Origin: Prochilodus magdalenae
Taxonomy: Eukaryota; Chordata; Actinopteri; Characiformes; Prochilodontidae
NCBI GenBank assembly: GCA_024036415.1
Contig: JAMWET010007182.1
Span: forward strand, 1-64,000
Reading direction: 5' to 3'
DNA: 64,000 nucleotides
Both the position numbers and the translations under genes were made by a program. The notes beneath the pieces were generated by a model. It made no database searches, was not told where the DNA came from, and saw only the letters and a program-made list of their open reading frames with translations. Shown piece after piece: positions 38,562 through 54,100 of the stretch. Within the stretch, counting starts at the first letter, position 1, and every line of letters starts with the position of its first letter.

Positions 38562-41500
38562 TGAACCACATCATGTCAAACCAGTCATACACTTTCAATG
38601 TGCACTGTTTTGTCTAATTAATTAATTGTTTAAATCTATATACCATTGAAATGAGCCAAAGTTGCTTCAATGCAAATAAAATCTAAAAAAAAAAAAAAAA
38701 ACCCAGACTGGGGGTTAAATTCCAACAGCAGGCAGGAAAACCAAACTCAGACTCATAAGGGTCACTTATCTCGCTACCTAGCTCTGGGTGATGATTAAAC
38801 TCAAAAGTTGCTTTGTGTCTGCCACCAGATGTCAAACAAAGATAGTTCGTCTCTATCTACCGGAGACGATGAACTTATTTCAACAAAGCAATGGACAAAT
38901 CTGAGAAATCAGAAAAAAACTTCACCCCTAGTCTGATGATTAGATGAAGTGGACAGAAAATCAGAGCGAGGCCAATGAGGAGATCCGAAAGGATAAATAT
39001 AGCTCATTCTAGATGCTGACAACAGCGTCTGCTCATGGTGGTCTGGTCAGCATAAGGGAAGAAAAGATCCAACCTTCAGTCGACAGTCAAATCAACAACA
39101 TGCTCAAGGTCTGAAACAGATGATAATATGTATTTATATATATATATGCAATCTATAGTTCCAGATACATATGTAAACATATATATTTTTCCCAAAAAAA
39201 AAACAATATTAAAACAAACCTAAAGTAAAAACACATAAAATCAACATTTGTGCAGGTAAAGAAAATTAAACCTTTGGTTTAGAAGATACAACAACTACAA
39301 ATCAGCCATAACAACAAAACAAACCCAAAACAACCCCCCCCTAAAAGACAGACATACAACAATCACAAGAACACAAAGAGTGCAGAGGATTTCCATGCAA
39401 CAGAAGGCTGCTGCGAAGTGTGAGAATGAGCTGCTAATGAGACAGTAAGGCTTCCACGCCTTTCTAGCTGATGTGTGTGGGCATATGTACATACACACAA
39501 ACCCACTGGAGTGAAGACGTCAAATGGATCTAAAGACTGAAAATATTACACAGCAATCTAATTACATACATGGCACCAAGCCGCGGATAAAGCAGGCCTG
39601 CTCTCCACATCACTGCCAATGGCCTGGTATCACACAAACTGCATCTGAAAACTGAAACGCAAATGCAACTGTTGTGCAGCTAGCAGCCAAGCAGACGCAC
39701 TAATAGTAGATGTGTGTAATCCGTACTATCTAGCACTCCCACATATGTACACAGTCCTTGGCCACTCTGAGGAATTCACAGCATCAGAACCATCAAATTT
39801 ACTGTTACTGTCGTATAAACCGTTTCGAATTATAACCTCCAATATCGCAACTCTATAGGAGAAAGTGGGGGAAAAAGGTCATTGGGTATAAATGAATGAA
39901 CCTGTACTGAAGGACAGTGTTCGCAAGGCAACATGAGACAAAAGCCATTCATGACAACTGATATATACCCACAGAAGGCTTTGCGTCAGCCATTAAAGGA
40001 GTGGCTAAGGAAAATAGCCTTTGGAAGGCCGGTGGCATCCTCTCGTGGTACTCAAACATGTACTTGGTGGTGGTGTTCAAGTACTGATGATATTCCCAAC
40101 ACCAGAAAGGTATGTTGTGGATATCATCACTTATCAAGCAATGTAATCATATAAACAGTAAATACTGTCATGTCACGATGACAAATGTAATGACGGGTGT
40201 CCAAGTACAGAGACGGTTCAGTACAGCCTGCTAAAACCTTAAAATATATTAAAGATATACTACATTTAAAATATATTAAGTTTACTGAAGGCATGGTTGC
40301 GCCACCTGACCTTTTCTGGGCTTTAAAATGGATTATCCTGAATTCAAAGCAGTACAAAAGATGCGCAACACAAATTTATACATGTGGAAAAGAGAAACTA
40401 TCTTAAAAGGCTCATTTGTCATTGATTCTGGAACATAATTAGAAATGTTTTTGCAAGTCGTGATGAAAGGTTTATGTTGGAGTCATGTAGCCTTCCAAAT
40501 GCTGTCCCTCAGTAAAGTGTTTCCAATTGCACTGTACGTAATTCATCCGTAGGCATGCACACAATGTAAAGAGCAGCTGGTATTTGGGATGTGAAGTGGT
40601 GTGTAAATCATAAGGATTAACTTTTTAGTTGACCTCACTTGGGCGAAGTTTTCAAAGGGGCAACTTTTAGGAAAATAAAAAATACTACAAAACCCATTTT
40701 CAACATCTCAAATTCATCCACAAGTATCCTTTAAGTGTCAGAATCGCATGAGAGGCTGTACTCAATCGATGACCACATTCATAACCGAGCTGTCTGACCA
40801 CAACCAAACTTGCAGGCCACCATGAGTCTTGCTTGCGGATCGCAGACATGATGAACATTTGGTACGTGCACATCTACAGCATATGTACATATTCTTGGAA
40901 GTCGGCCATTTCTATACAAACAGACACAGCATCACAGGTAAGCATCTTGATAGCAATCTGAAAGGTAAACAAACCAAAAAAAAAAAAAACACAACAAAAA
41001 CAAACAAATTAAACACTATCTAGTTTCATCAAGTCACAGATCAGCACTAAAACAGGAGCACAACTGAACAGCAGGCTTAAGAGAATGTGCAAGTACACTA
41101 GGGATTGCCATCACCTAAAACCTGGACTAAAGCTGACTAAGCTTGTGTAGTATTTTTGCAGGGGAATTTTTTGGCAAGAAGAGAGTTTTCTCCCATTTTC
41201 TTCTTCTTCTTCTTCAATACACAAGACTACTGCAATCTACCAATGTGGGTGTGTTGAGTAAAAAGGCACAATTCAAACAGGAACATGAAACATGGTGGGG
41301 GAAAAAAGAAAAGAAGAAGAAACCGTGTCCTTTTACCACTCGTGTGTGGCGTTCGTAAAAACTGCATATTGTAGGCTAGCTCGCCCGAAATGACCACAAC
41401 CCCCGAAGTTCACTTGGAGTGTCCATTCCTTTCCCAGACGAGTTCACTATAGTGCGAAGGCGCTCTCGACATTTCATAGGCTCTTAATGCTACTCTGCTT

Positions 41501-42822
41501 TCAGAAGTGTGCATTATATTCAAACATAATGTCATTTTCTGGGAATTCACCCTTCGGTCATCACTTCTAATCGTCCGTTCTAAAAGCAGTCCAGACTCCA
41601 GCACATATGGAGATAAGATTGTCGATGCGAACAAAAAAAAAAAGAAATAAAAGAAATAAAACCTAAATATACAGTAAGAGTATGTATGCAACAAAACAAA
41701 AAGCCAGCTGATGACATCAGGTTGCTCTAGATGACGGCACAACAGAAAGCAATTTCCCCTTTTAGGTGACATCATAGAGAAGCCTGATTTAGTTTTCCCC
41801 CTCTTTTCGAGTCATCATAGCGCTTGGTGCTTCACATACAGTCATTCTCTCACTCAATTCAGCCGATCCTTTCTGAGCAGCGTGTTGATGGACGTCCATT
41901 GTGTTTCTCTTTAAGTCATGTTCTTCCACCTGGGCTGGGTTTGTTATTACTGGGGAAACTGTGATGAGTTTCTATTCACAGGCCACTATAGCTTTTCTTT
42001 AATCCATCAACAACATGTCCCGGCCTTAACTTCCTTTCTGCATTCAGAGCTGGGGCTCAGGAAGTGTTCCCAAAGGGAATTATTAAAAAAGAGGAGCACT
42101 TGAGGAACAAGTTAAAAAAAAAAGAATGATACATCAGTAGGACTTCTTTAGGCTGTGAGGAGCAATCTGTTGAATAAGGAGGCTGGAAGAGTTCCAATAA
42201 CCGTTCCTTCAAAAATCCTATCAGCACTCGTGCCTGACTTAACTACGGGATCTAGCGTTGGTTAAACAAGATCAAGCTTCAACCTTTTCTGAGAAAAATT
42301 CATCAAGCCACTGGATGCGTAGTCTCAATCTTTGGAGTGCTACACAGAGACAGTTCTGTTCAGCTGAGTCAAACAACATGACTCCTCAAATGCCCAGGCT
42401 TGCGCTGCTGTGGTAACAGCTCAGTCTTAACACAGGACACTGTGTAGACGAAGTGACGTCACACTAATTCTACACCAGTTTTGTTGGCTTTTCTTTTTTT
42501 TGGCTTTTTTCTCCATTGGATTCTTGCTTTTTCTTAAAGCCTAATTCAATAGGTGAGAATTTCTGGTGCTTGAGTTGATTGCATCACTTCGAAGGTTCAT
42601 GAAAGATTGACCACAAAGAACAAAGCTCAGTGTTCCTTTTTTTCCTTTGAGAAATTGATTTGTTCACCCTCCCTGTAAAAAAAAAAAAAAAAAAAAAGCC
42701 ATTCTCTGGAAGAGTTCTAGTTAGAAGAGTCAGAGAAGGAAAAGCGAAGGGAGTGCTTTCTTTAGACAGAATGCCAGAGGAATGGGGTGTGTCTGACACT
42801 TGAAGGGGCATGACTCTCCCCT

Positions 42823-42951
42823 TTAGGCTCTGCGCTCCACCGGCTGCTGTAGACACACCTCACTTCCTGCAGAGACAATTGGCAGGCGGTTGTCCATGTG
42901 ATAACTGATCAGGTGACTGACGCTCTCGAATCGGTGGTCTTTGGTACGCAC
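42823..42951 (-). CDS. shc1: shc1 coding exon 12: SH2 C-terminus and stop
   Basis: 43 codons including TAA, after acceptor 'gtccctgtag'. It encodes [20 protein letters not shown], then [11 protein letters not shown] and QQPVERRA, almost the same as human. Confidence 0.98.
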   Translation of the reverse strand: MRTKDHRFESVSHLISYHMDNRLPIVSAGSEVCLQQPVERRA

Positions 42952-45085
42952 CTACAGGGACAAGAATGAAAGAAAGACAAAAAGGAAAAAGTGATCAACA
43001 ATATCCATTAAAGCACAAAGTGGCATTTCCAAATAAGGAGAAGTGCTCTAAAACGTAATATGCATTATGATTAGACAGTGAGCACTGGGGCAATACGGCT
43101 TGTTACTGTGAGCTAAATACTGTAAGAGAAAACTAGTCACTTAGTGGAAATGGGCACTTGACTCAACTCGCTCTTATTGGCTTATTATATTAAACATCCA
43201 GTAAAGCAGGAAAGAAAAGTCTAAGACATTAATATCACAAACTGGAAACTAAAAACTTGCTGATCAAACCTATTTGAGAACTGTGTGCGTGTGTGGCCAA
43301 CAAAACTTGATTGACAGATTAATGATTACGGCAACAGATGAATGAATGAATAAACGAAAGAATGAACAAACTGAGAGGCAGGCATGCAGATGGACAGATG
43401 AACAAACGCCTTAATGAACAACATTCACGTATGGATAAACTAATGAATGTGCAACAGGCAGCTACAGACAAGTGGTCTGGCCTGCCAGCTGTCTAGTTGG
43501 GGAAAGAGATTTCAGCCTTATGATTGGTTAGGAAATGCTCATGGAAGCTTTACCTAAGAGTAGGACCTCCCAGTTTACACAGAGAGGAGAGAAATATGGT
43601 GAATTAGTTCAGTCATTTACTTGTACCTTTCCAAAGTCTAATTTGAATTTGTACCTGTATATATTGTACCCTAACCCTAACCCAGAGAAACAAACATTTA
43701 GGTATACTTAGGGCTTTAACTGACATGGATCTCAACTCTTGACTTAAGACTAAATTTTGTTTTGCTTGTTTGTTATTTACAGTTATTATCACGACAATCC
43801 CATTCTCTAATAATGTAGCGGCATCAGGTTTGACAAGGTATTTCTACATTCAGTCTAGTGGACAAAGTGCCACACATGTTAATAAAGTATTTAAAAGAAA
43901 GGGAAAATAAAAATAAAAGTTGTCAAATTACAACTTTACATCTTACTAAAAAGGTGGGTTAACAACCATGCTAGTTAACAAGCTAGGGCTTCGGGTTGAA
44001 GCTTTACCTAAAAGACTTGAGAGTGACACACAAACGGCTTAAGACAATGAAGCAACCTGTGAACAGTGACAACAAAAATGAAAAGATATGGCTAATGACG
44101 TTCAGTTTGTTAATTAAATTAATAATCGCCAGTAGAATCATTAGAAGAATGACCCAGAATGTAGAGTGACGGAACATTTAACATGAAACTTAACTGTGCT
44201 GTCACACATCTTCTGTTAGGTGATGGGATGCAACTAACGATTGTTTCTACAATTGGGTCAACCTGACTTCTAACTTTGTAACAGTTCAGTCTGCCATCAG
44301 CCATCTCAGGAGTACCCCCTCCTCCCTGTTCTTACCACTCCTTCTGGATCCACCAGCAACAGGTGTTTGGGCTGGCCGCCCTGCTGCCCTGTGAGCACAT
44401 ACTGCCCCGGCGTCGTGCCAGATTCGCGAACCAAGAAATCTCCGTCTTTGCTCAGCAATCTCTCGGCCTGCCTACGGCTAAGGGGCCCATGGAACCAGGG
44501 CTCATTTTGCAGCTGCTCTGCCAAAGGGGGCGCCGTCGTCACCACAAGGGCATCATCGAATGGCTCTGGGGAGGCAGGAAATATTGTCTTCAATGCTGAT
44601 ATTTTAACTCACTGTTCCTACACATCAAAGACTCTAAGTGGAACATAAACTGATTGTGACGCGTCACACTCACTCATGTCAAATGCATCTCTGTGAGCAC
44701 TGCCGTTGGCTGAAGTCGCTGGGGGGCGGGGCTTATCCACATTGACATATGAGGGATCATCAAACAAGCCTCCTTCCTTTACTCCCACTGTGAAAGAAAG
44801 AAAGAGCATAAAGAAAAAGATGCCAGGCTCATTCTTCAATGACTAGTAATTAGCAATGACATTCAGAGTGACACTGCAAGCCTGACCCATTCAGAAGCCA
44901 CTGATCAGAAATAGTGGCATAAAACTGCTGACTCCCTATCAAGACTGACATAAGGAACAAGAGAGCGATGGTATAGATGAGGCTCACCTGGCAGCGGAGG
45001 CAGAGGCTGCTTATGAATGTCATTCATTCCAGGCTGTCCGTACGGCTAAAAACAACACAAAGAACATGAATATGAATACACACAT

Positions 45086-45140
<55 letters not shown>

Positions 45141-48100
45141 GGGGCATGTCAGAAGGTCTCACCAGCGTGGCTCCTGTGCTGTGTCCAGGACGTGTCCTCA
45201 TGTCCACCAGGCCTCCTGGGGGAGGCTGTTTCCCAGGGAAGTTATTATAGTAGGGAACTTCTGGGGCTGGGCCCAGGTCCTCTTCCTCTTCCTCCCATGC
45301 TGACCCATCAAATGGGGCCATCCTGAGAGAGAGACGGAGAGAGAGAGAGACACACCAGATGAACATCATTAACATCGACATTATAACTGAAATGTTTTAG
45401 TGGTTAAAACTATAACCAATAAATATTAAACAATCGTTAGTTAACTCTCATTAAGACAATCATTTAATAATAACACAGACAGTCATGATTTCTTTAGTAA
45501 AGAATTATTTAATAATTATTATTTAAGTTTTACATACTCAGTTTTATCTATTCTTTTATACAATTCCTCCGTCACTCCCACCCCACTTACCTGTCATGGG
45601 GTGTGACGAGTTTAGGGGGGTTCTTCAGATACTGTTTAAAGCGCAGCTCGAAAGCCTGGCCGATGGTACTGATCACCTCCTGAGCCAAGCCTTCTGAACA
45701 CTCCAAGATGTGACACGCTGGCACAAAGGAAGTTATCACATGTCACGGAAGGAGCATGCAAGGCATTAATACACTTAAAGCCAGCGGCTATTTTAGAGGG
45801 AAGCATTTGCAGAAATGGTGTACTACAGCCTCAGAAGAGCCCTTATCATGGTCAAACGATAAATTAAGAAAAAATATAAAGAGTGTATTCATTTGGAATT
45901 AATATGATAAATAGTAACGATACTGACAAAGTAATACAACTAATAATAATAATAACTAAAAAAGGTTTTTTAAATAACAATAAAAAGGTTGAATAATAAT
46001 GCAATGGTACCCATAAAAAATAAGAATTACAGGGTTTGGGGTCTGAAGGCATATGTAAGGTTTTCTAGGGGATAGTTCCAGCTGTGAGGAGGATAAAAGC
46101 TGAAAGCCGTCTCCTCGTGTTTAGCTGACTGTCACTAGCAAGAGCTGAACAATTCCTGAGGATCCAAATTGCCAACTTTGAAATGAACGCTCTGTCCACC
46201 TGGAGGCCAGGGCAAGATGCACTGTTCTTAGTGGTAGTCAAAATTCCAGCAGAAATTAAAGGTAGACCTTATGGCATAAATCTCGATATTAAACATTTTA
46301 TTATAATATACACTATGCACCACAAGAACCTGCGGTCCCACATACTACACGTTACGCAATTAGAGGTGGATAATATGGGAAAAAATATTATACTGCAATA
46401 GTTTAGATTGATTTTTTGTTCAATAGTTGTTCATACTGTGTTGCACTAAATCCAGTAAAATAGGACCCATGGACGAGTATTTCATGAGCGTTCTACAGAT
46501 ACTGACCATATACATGACATGTTCAGAAAAGTGTATTATATCATGGCATAATTTGATAATATATACTTTCATATTGCCCAACCCTAGCAAAAACATGATA
46601 AACTGTAGTTGATCTGTAGTCTTTGCTGGAAGGCCAGTAAAAATACCACTGGAACAATCCGGTCTAGTAGTGATGAATGCACGGATAAGTTCCCTTTAGG
46701 TCTGTTTTGATAGGAAGTGCTCCTAATAAATATACTGAACAGCCATATGCATTTATTTTCTATAATCACTGCATTTAAAACCTCTACTATAGTGAGGCAC
46801 AGCAGTCAGAATTCCTGCAGGAGTTGTGCACTGAGGATGTGTCATGTACAAAGGATTATCTACTGTACCGCTATAAATGATTTGAACTCAATGTATAGGT
46901 AGCCCTGTTTGACCTTGGCACCATGAACAGCTTGATTTGTGGCTGTTATAAACAGACGGACATCATACCGGCTCTGCCCTCAATAAAAATGATCTACTTT
47001 GTGCCAATTTTACCAACAGCAATATTTTTAAGAGAGAACCATGCCTTCAGACCCCTGCCCAAGTACAGGCTTGGCCTCCCTACCCATAAACCTCCAGCAA
47101 CATGATGCTTCACCTGAGTAGATCAAAGTCTTACCTCTCTGGTTGACAGGGTCTTTGGCAACGTAGGCTACATATTCCGCTGTATCCTGAAGAGAAGGGA
47201 GACAAAGAGAGGGATGGAAAGGAGGATGAGGAGTCAGGAATTTGAAGGAAAACGCAATTAAAAGAGTAGAAGGCAAGAGATAAAAGGAAAGAGAGGATGC
47301 AAGTCTTCTAGTCGCAACAAGCAATCTAGTCACTAGGAGAGAGAAAATACAGGTAAAAGGGAAGATAAAGTCAGAACACTGGATAGGAGAGAAGCAAAGA
47401 TGGAATAAACAACATCTGACAAAATAAAAAGACGAGTGAGGGACATGGGACTCACTGGATCTCCTCCTGATGCAAAAGAGATGGACTGCATGTGATGGTT
47501 GGCAATAATCTGTAGGGAGAGAAAAAGATGGAGACAAATGGAGAGGGAGAACATATGGAGAGATGAGCCAAGTAAAATGAACACACACAAAAAAGACAAC
47601 ATGAGAGATGAAAGTGGGCACAGTGGAGGGAAGCAGATGTATGTGCAGAGTAAGTGATCTAAAACTGCAGAACAGGAAGCAGTCAGATCAGCTCTGATTG
47701 CCTGTAAGTCTTTACAGTTAACGCACTAGTCTGGAAACAAATGAAGTCTAAGCTTGCCCAAAAACTGCAGATGGGTGAATGTACAAAAGCTACAGTGCAG
47801 TCAATGTCTCGTTTGGTGCGTGGAAAAGGCAGATGTTAATCATTGGCTAAAAGGAGTGACTGCACTGGGCGTCCTTAAGACCATGTTGTGAAGGAAGTAG
47901 CTGAATCTGCAGGTGTATGGAAGCATACAGTCAAACAGGTCTACCAGCAGTGGCAAAAATTCCAGTCTACAGGAAGTTCTACCAAATCTGGCCCAACTGC
48001 GCAATTCTTTGATGTAAGAGTGGACGAACGTTGATGTTGCCTACTGTTACCGGTGTGAATGCAGCATTTGTATATATTTGCATAGACGTATTTGAGAGGG

Positions 48101-51100
48101 CATGTGCATGATGTTATTATATCACTGGCCACATCTGCATGACTGTTGGCGAGATGTTTTGCCAAGATTCCAACCCGGGCTTTTCAGATCGCGGATATAC
48201 TCTCTCTGGGTTGTAAAACTCTGTGCCATCATTACCACACGGTTGTTGAATCATTCATTTTAGCTGGACCTACATTTTATTTTAAACCACAGAAGTCTCG
48301 ATGTGACTCCTGTCCATCATTCAGTGCAGCAGGCCAGGCCCATGTGAGAACTTGCAATGCAGACAGCTGTAATCCTGGGTAGTACATTTTACATGCTTTT
48401 TAGAATGTCATGGACGGTCCCTTGTTTGGCAATGCCTGTTTTTTTTTACAATGGAAGTCATTTACACTGTCCCCCTTGGCATTTTTTAAGAAATAGTCAT
48501 TATGAAAGTACTGCTACTAATAATACAGGCTCAGGGTATCACAATACCATTACCTTCGTCTATGTGCCACACTAACAATGGGAAACTTATCAGGACTGAA
48601 CCTGGAGTTTAAAATGTATGTCTATTTGAATTAAGAGAGATTGGAACCTGTGCCAGAGATTTGTGGTCTGTTTGCAACTGACAATTGAATGAATAAACAT
48701 TTATTTCTGCACAGAATAATTGCAGGGATTTATAAAAGTGGTAAACACGACTGGCATTAGAATGTTAAATTTAAAGTAATATTTAAATTATTACATTTAT
48801 CAAATATTAAAGTAAACCTGTTGTCGTCTCAGTCAGGTTAAACTTTGCATGACAACACATGAGCTACGTCAGCTGTCACCTATCTTACCTGCAAAAGTTT
48901 GGGGTGGCTACAGTTCAAATTATACCCAAGCAGAAGAACACCTCCCTGGAGACTGACTAAGAAACTGGAATTATGAGGTGTTCTGCTTGACTGAAATGAC
49001 CACTGGTGTGTGCTCTGCAATTACATGCAGTGGAGTCATGAGGTAGGCGGAGCTCACAATGGAAGCACTGGTAAGCGCTTCTCAAAGTAAATGCTAAGTA
49101 TGTGATGAATCTAATTTCTGAAGCTTTAAAGACAGAAGTTAACCCCACCAGCCCTCCAATCCCCACACAACCCCTACACCAATAGCAGACTTGTGACTTT
49201 TGGGTCCAGCTGTTTGCAGGGTGTTGTGGTAAGTTAGTATGAGTATGGTCTGACCTGTTTGCATTCGGTTGCCAGTAGGTTTAAGCTGCTAGTTGACACA
49301 GTGAGGCTGATTGTCATTCCAGCAAACTGAAGGTTACTCTTTCCTAAGATAGAGGAGAGACAACGAGAAGAGGGCTGGGGGGGAGGGAGGCAGAGAGAGA
49401 GAGAGAGAGAGATTAGATAAAACAGTATGTTGTAATAAGCCTCATTATACTATTAGGACAGTTACACTATTTGCATATTGCAAATACAACGTTTAACACT
49501 TTTAATACTTAGTAAAATACTCAGAGCAGCAGCTTTAAAAAACACTAGAGGCAGATGGTATAACCAGGTCCGTGGGTTGATTTTGTCCAAACTGAACGGG
49601 ATTGTTCTTTGTCTTATACAGCAAATGTGAAACAACAGTACAGAAGATAGTATCACAGTAATGACTACAATGACTAAAAGAGAAAAATCCGGTGTGTGTG
49701 TGCGAGCGCGCGCATGTGTGCGCTTGAATAGGAAACAGTAATGTTTTGAATAGTAAAATATTTTCTCATGAACTGAGAGTTTGCCCAGAACAGAGTACAT
49801 ACTATTTCCAGACCAAGAAAGAATTTATGTTAAACCCTGAAACTGACAGTTCTAAACACACTGACATTCCTAAACACATTTAAGACAGAGCAAAAACAAA
49901 TAAGTAGACATACACACACAGAAAAAATTACAACAGCCGCCTAGATCACATTCTGTCTCTCACTCTCACATTCTTGGTCAAACTGACCCCATTTGCACCC
50001 AAACCTCACATGCCCCAGGAATAAACTCCAAGCAGAGAGGAAAAAGAGGTACTATAATCAGACTGTTGGCCTTTTGTGGCAAAACTGCCACACCTACAAA
50101 CAAGAGGCCACACCAACCATTGCAGAATACTGTAGTACTCTATAGCTTGTGTTTGTGAGTTTAAGCGAGAGAGGAACAGACCCTTATTCTAGGACTAAAA
50201 AGTTAACATACCATATTGTACTGAATAGCATTTCAGTAAACTGTACTTGTGGCTAGTGAGTTTCATTGGGACATCATTAAGCACAATTTGTTAAAATATT
50301 GTACATTTACATTGTTAAATCGGTTAACAAAGTGAAAATGGGAAATGTTAACATATGGCTGAAGCTAGTCTTTACTTGATCGCAAATAAGCCAAAAACTA
50401 AAACATTAATAAAATCCCATAATTCAAACAGCATTGATAAAACTGTGTTCCTTAATAGCCTCTCTACATTCAAATGAGAAAAACTTATCAACCAAAAGCT
50501 AACCACCAAGCGAAAGCTGACCTAGGAAGAATAACTGAAGTAGCTTGTTGTAACTGAAGTCTGCTTGTTGTCTGTCTGCTTGATGATGTTTTCAGTGCGT
50601 TGGGGATAGTGTAAAATAGACCAGGCAGAGCCCACTTCCAGCTCAACTCGTAATTTCCAACTCCCGTTCTTTTATTTAGTTACACTTTAGCAGTACAGCT
50701 AAAGACAGTACAGTACAGTAAGTCAGGAGAGCTGGACTGAGAGCTCCAACTTTATAGGATGTTTAATACAACACTTAATTCTAGTATCATACAAGCATAC
50801 AGCAAACAGTGTTCCCTGGAATTTTAAGTGATGATACTGTGGAGCTGCAACGTGTACAAGAGTGATTCTGTAGGCATGTGGGTGGTTCTGAACTGAATGT
50901 GCTGTGGGATTCCAGCATGCACTGCTGTAGTCCCACACTCAGATGATGCACACTTTGGCTGCTGGATCAGCACGTTGGGGAGAAGTGAATGGTGATTAAA
51001 AGCTCAGTGAATATCAGTTTAGTGTTGAATACCTTTCTCCTGCGCTGAGCTCCTTTGGCACCTGGTACTGCTTCACACACCACTGAGATGGCCTCCCTGT

Positions 51101-54100
51101 AACATACAAAATGCAGTGTTACTAGCACACACACATATTCTCAGACCGGTGGCGTGTGTGTGCAAGTGCTAATCAGATTGCTAGATATGGGTTTCAATCA
51201 AGCTGCATTTTCTGCATTCCCAGATTTCATGCGCCAGCAAGATATTAGATTTGATTATATACGCGTACAGACACACAGTTTTCTCTCTCCCAACCTATCT
51301 GTGAAATCTCTCTCTCTCTCTTTCTCTACTAACATGTGAAAACAAATTCATCCACAGATATACAATGCTGTCCAAAAGTTAGAGACCACATCTATTCACT
51401 TATTTTACTTTTGGTAAAAATGGCCAATAAGTACAAAGTATTCATTTTTTTTGTTGAGCAGAAACGTTTAACAAAAATTTACACAGAAGTTTCAAAAAGT
51501 AATGGAGTAAATCTTTCTGATCTTCATGTATTTAGTGTGTACTTCTTTTTCTTTTCGGGAGACTTGCTTTCATTTATTCATTTTTTTAATTGACGTTGCT
51601 ATTCAAGTTCAGTCTTAGAACTTGGTTGCATTTTCACCTTCTTGTAATCCAAGCAATCCTGAACACATACAGTGATGTCTGGACTCTAGGATGGTCAGTG
51701 TATTGAAGACACCAGAAGACTGTATATATGAGGTTTCCTTTTCTCAGTAAATATACACATAGACCAACAGTGTTGTCTATTCACAGTGGAATCACCCACT
51801 TTCAGATCTGGAGCACAAATTTTAATTTTCTCTCAAAGATGAAAGCGCTTTGCACTGTTTATCTGATGGAGCAGTTTTTGTGGTCTACCAGGTCTTACAG
51901 GTGGTTGCGATGGCCTGATGGCAGTTGTAACTGCAAGCAACTTCGATTGTGTGCAGAATTTCAGTTTTTCAGAACAGTACTTGTGTTTAATATTAGCTAG
52001 TCTGAAGAACAAGGTTCGGTTCCTAAGATCTATTTAAAGTATTAAATATATGCAAAATTATCACTTATAGGGTACTTTCAAATTCTGAAAACAAGGCCCA
52101 ACATTGTTCATGTTGTTTTAAAAGATGTCCTTTTGAATTGAAGTGGAACCATTTATATTTATCATTACGTTACCTTTCAAAAGTAAATACATTAACATCA
52201 CTACCAAAACACCATTTTAGTCTGTGGGTGGAGCCTTACTTAATGTGAATTTAGAGCCACTTGCAAATTGTGTTTGCACCCACCTACACAGACACTCGTA
52301 AACACACACACTAGGTAACAATGAGCACACTTGCCTGGAGAGGTGAGCGGCCCTATCCACTGTGCGCAGGAAGCAGATGGGAATTAGGTGCCTTGCTCAA
52401 GGGCATTTTCACCGAAGGGAATCAAACTGGCAACCCTCCGGTCACAAGGCTGGTTCCCTAACCTTCAGCCCACAACCACCCAACTACACACCTGCATTTT
52501 GGAACTGAGACTGCATCCCTGTCAGTGTAACATTAAAATTTGTCACTGCCGAAATTGCTAAAACCTATTATGATTTTATTTGTGCACAACAGTTCAGAGC
52601 TGTGTTTGCGAGTCATGTGCTAGCTAGCTTTCGAGTTCTGTCCAAAATAAGCTAAATTGTCAAGCAACAAGATTCAAAGCCAGTTAAAAGTCCAAGGGGG
52701 GTTTTCAGCTTTCACAGTGACGCAAAATGTTGGTAGAATGATCCACATGAATATTTTACCTCAGGCAGGCATACTATAAAAGAAATACAAGCAGCACGCT
52801 AACACAATGTTAAACAAAAAGGGAGAAGCCACAGAGATTCCAAAGGCTTCCAGGGGCTTCTATAATAAGAGCATGTGGTGTGTGGCAGCAAGGCAGGGCT
52901 GATGGCATTAAAATGCCTCTTCTTTCGCCTCTCCCTCTGACACACACACAAACACACCCCAGAACATTTCCGTCTTATAGAGAAAATATTACACAAATGC
53001 CTCACAGTTGCACCAGACCAGTGGCTTCATAACCCACAGATACACTTGCATGCGCATAATGGGGGATGGACAGAATGAGAAAAGATTGGAGATAGAAGAT
53101 TCTCTCTCTCTCACTCAGGCACGCTCCCTCCCCCATCATCATTGACCACAACATAAGGGGAGGGGCATTTGACAGAAAGAGAGCGAGAGATAAATATTTA
53201 ATCAAAGGAGAGTCTTTTAACCTGCCATTGTGGGACAGAAAGAGAGAGCGAGAGAGAGAGAGAAAGCATGTGGTGATATACGTGTCATGAAAGCAATGCT
53301 TTTGGCGGGGAGAACATTAAAGGGCATGAATTAGCACGAATGTGTGAATGAGTGCATTTTACCTGGTAACCTGAGTTCTGGTGTTGAAGTCCAGTGCTCT
53401 CATTGACTGCAGTACTTCCACACAGCCCATGTACTGCAGAAAGAGAACACACGATGAAACACGTTAGCCACTTCCTGCATTACACAAAAACCACTAACCC
53501 AAGAGAAACAGAACTTCCTGTCATACCCTTTGTTATGCATAATGAGTCTTTTAGTGGAACTACCTGGACCCAACACCCTGCAAAGAAAAGCTCAAATACA
53601 ATGCTGCCATTCAGCAGCCCGACGCTGGTCATAAAACTATAACAGAGATGGTGATTTTACAGTGAGAACACGTTTGCACCTGCTGCAGTAAAACACTGAA
53701 GACCCCTATAGACAAATGACAACGGAGGAAAAACAAATGTCGACTCTGTTTGAAACAGAGCTCTGTCTGCTAGCTGACCACAGTCTAACAAAGCCCAACA
53801 AAAGTTTGGTGTTGGGCCAATTTTTCACTCAGATTATATATTTTGGCACCCCGTAAATGGTAAAGACATTCATGCACTCAGGCACAAATGAGTTAAAACG
53901 GTCTTGGTTGGTTTCCTGGACATGTATTCAGCCCAGTCTTCAATTAAAGTTCAAGGTCAACTGTGATTCACCACTCAGAGCTCTTTGTGGTGTAGTCTTC
54001 CTCTGGCTGTGGGAAACCAGCCTTATGTCTAGCCATGCAGGTGCATATGCTCATCCAAGACTATGTTCACATTACATTAGAAGTGACTCAAAACGTATCC

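Larger units (their letters stand above)
36388..42822. other. Intergenic region with probable shc1 3' UTR
   Basis: It lies between lenep and the shc1 stop codon; the right part is expected to be shc1 3' UTR and is A+T rich with many poly(A)/poly(T) runs. It holds one Tc1 transposase fragment and one 537-bp element. The poly(A) site cannot be placed. No additional gene is seen. Confidence 0.6.

Noticed and set aside
26454..42822. Search for pygo2, cks1b or flad1 between pbxip1 and shc1
   Set aside because: No PHD-finger, CKS or FAD-synthase motifs were seen in any frame, so they are probably elsewhere in this genome.
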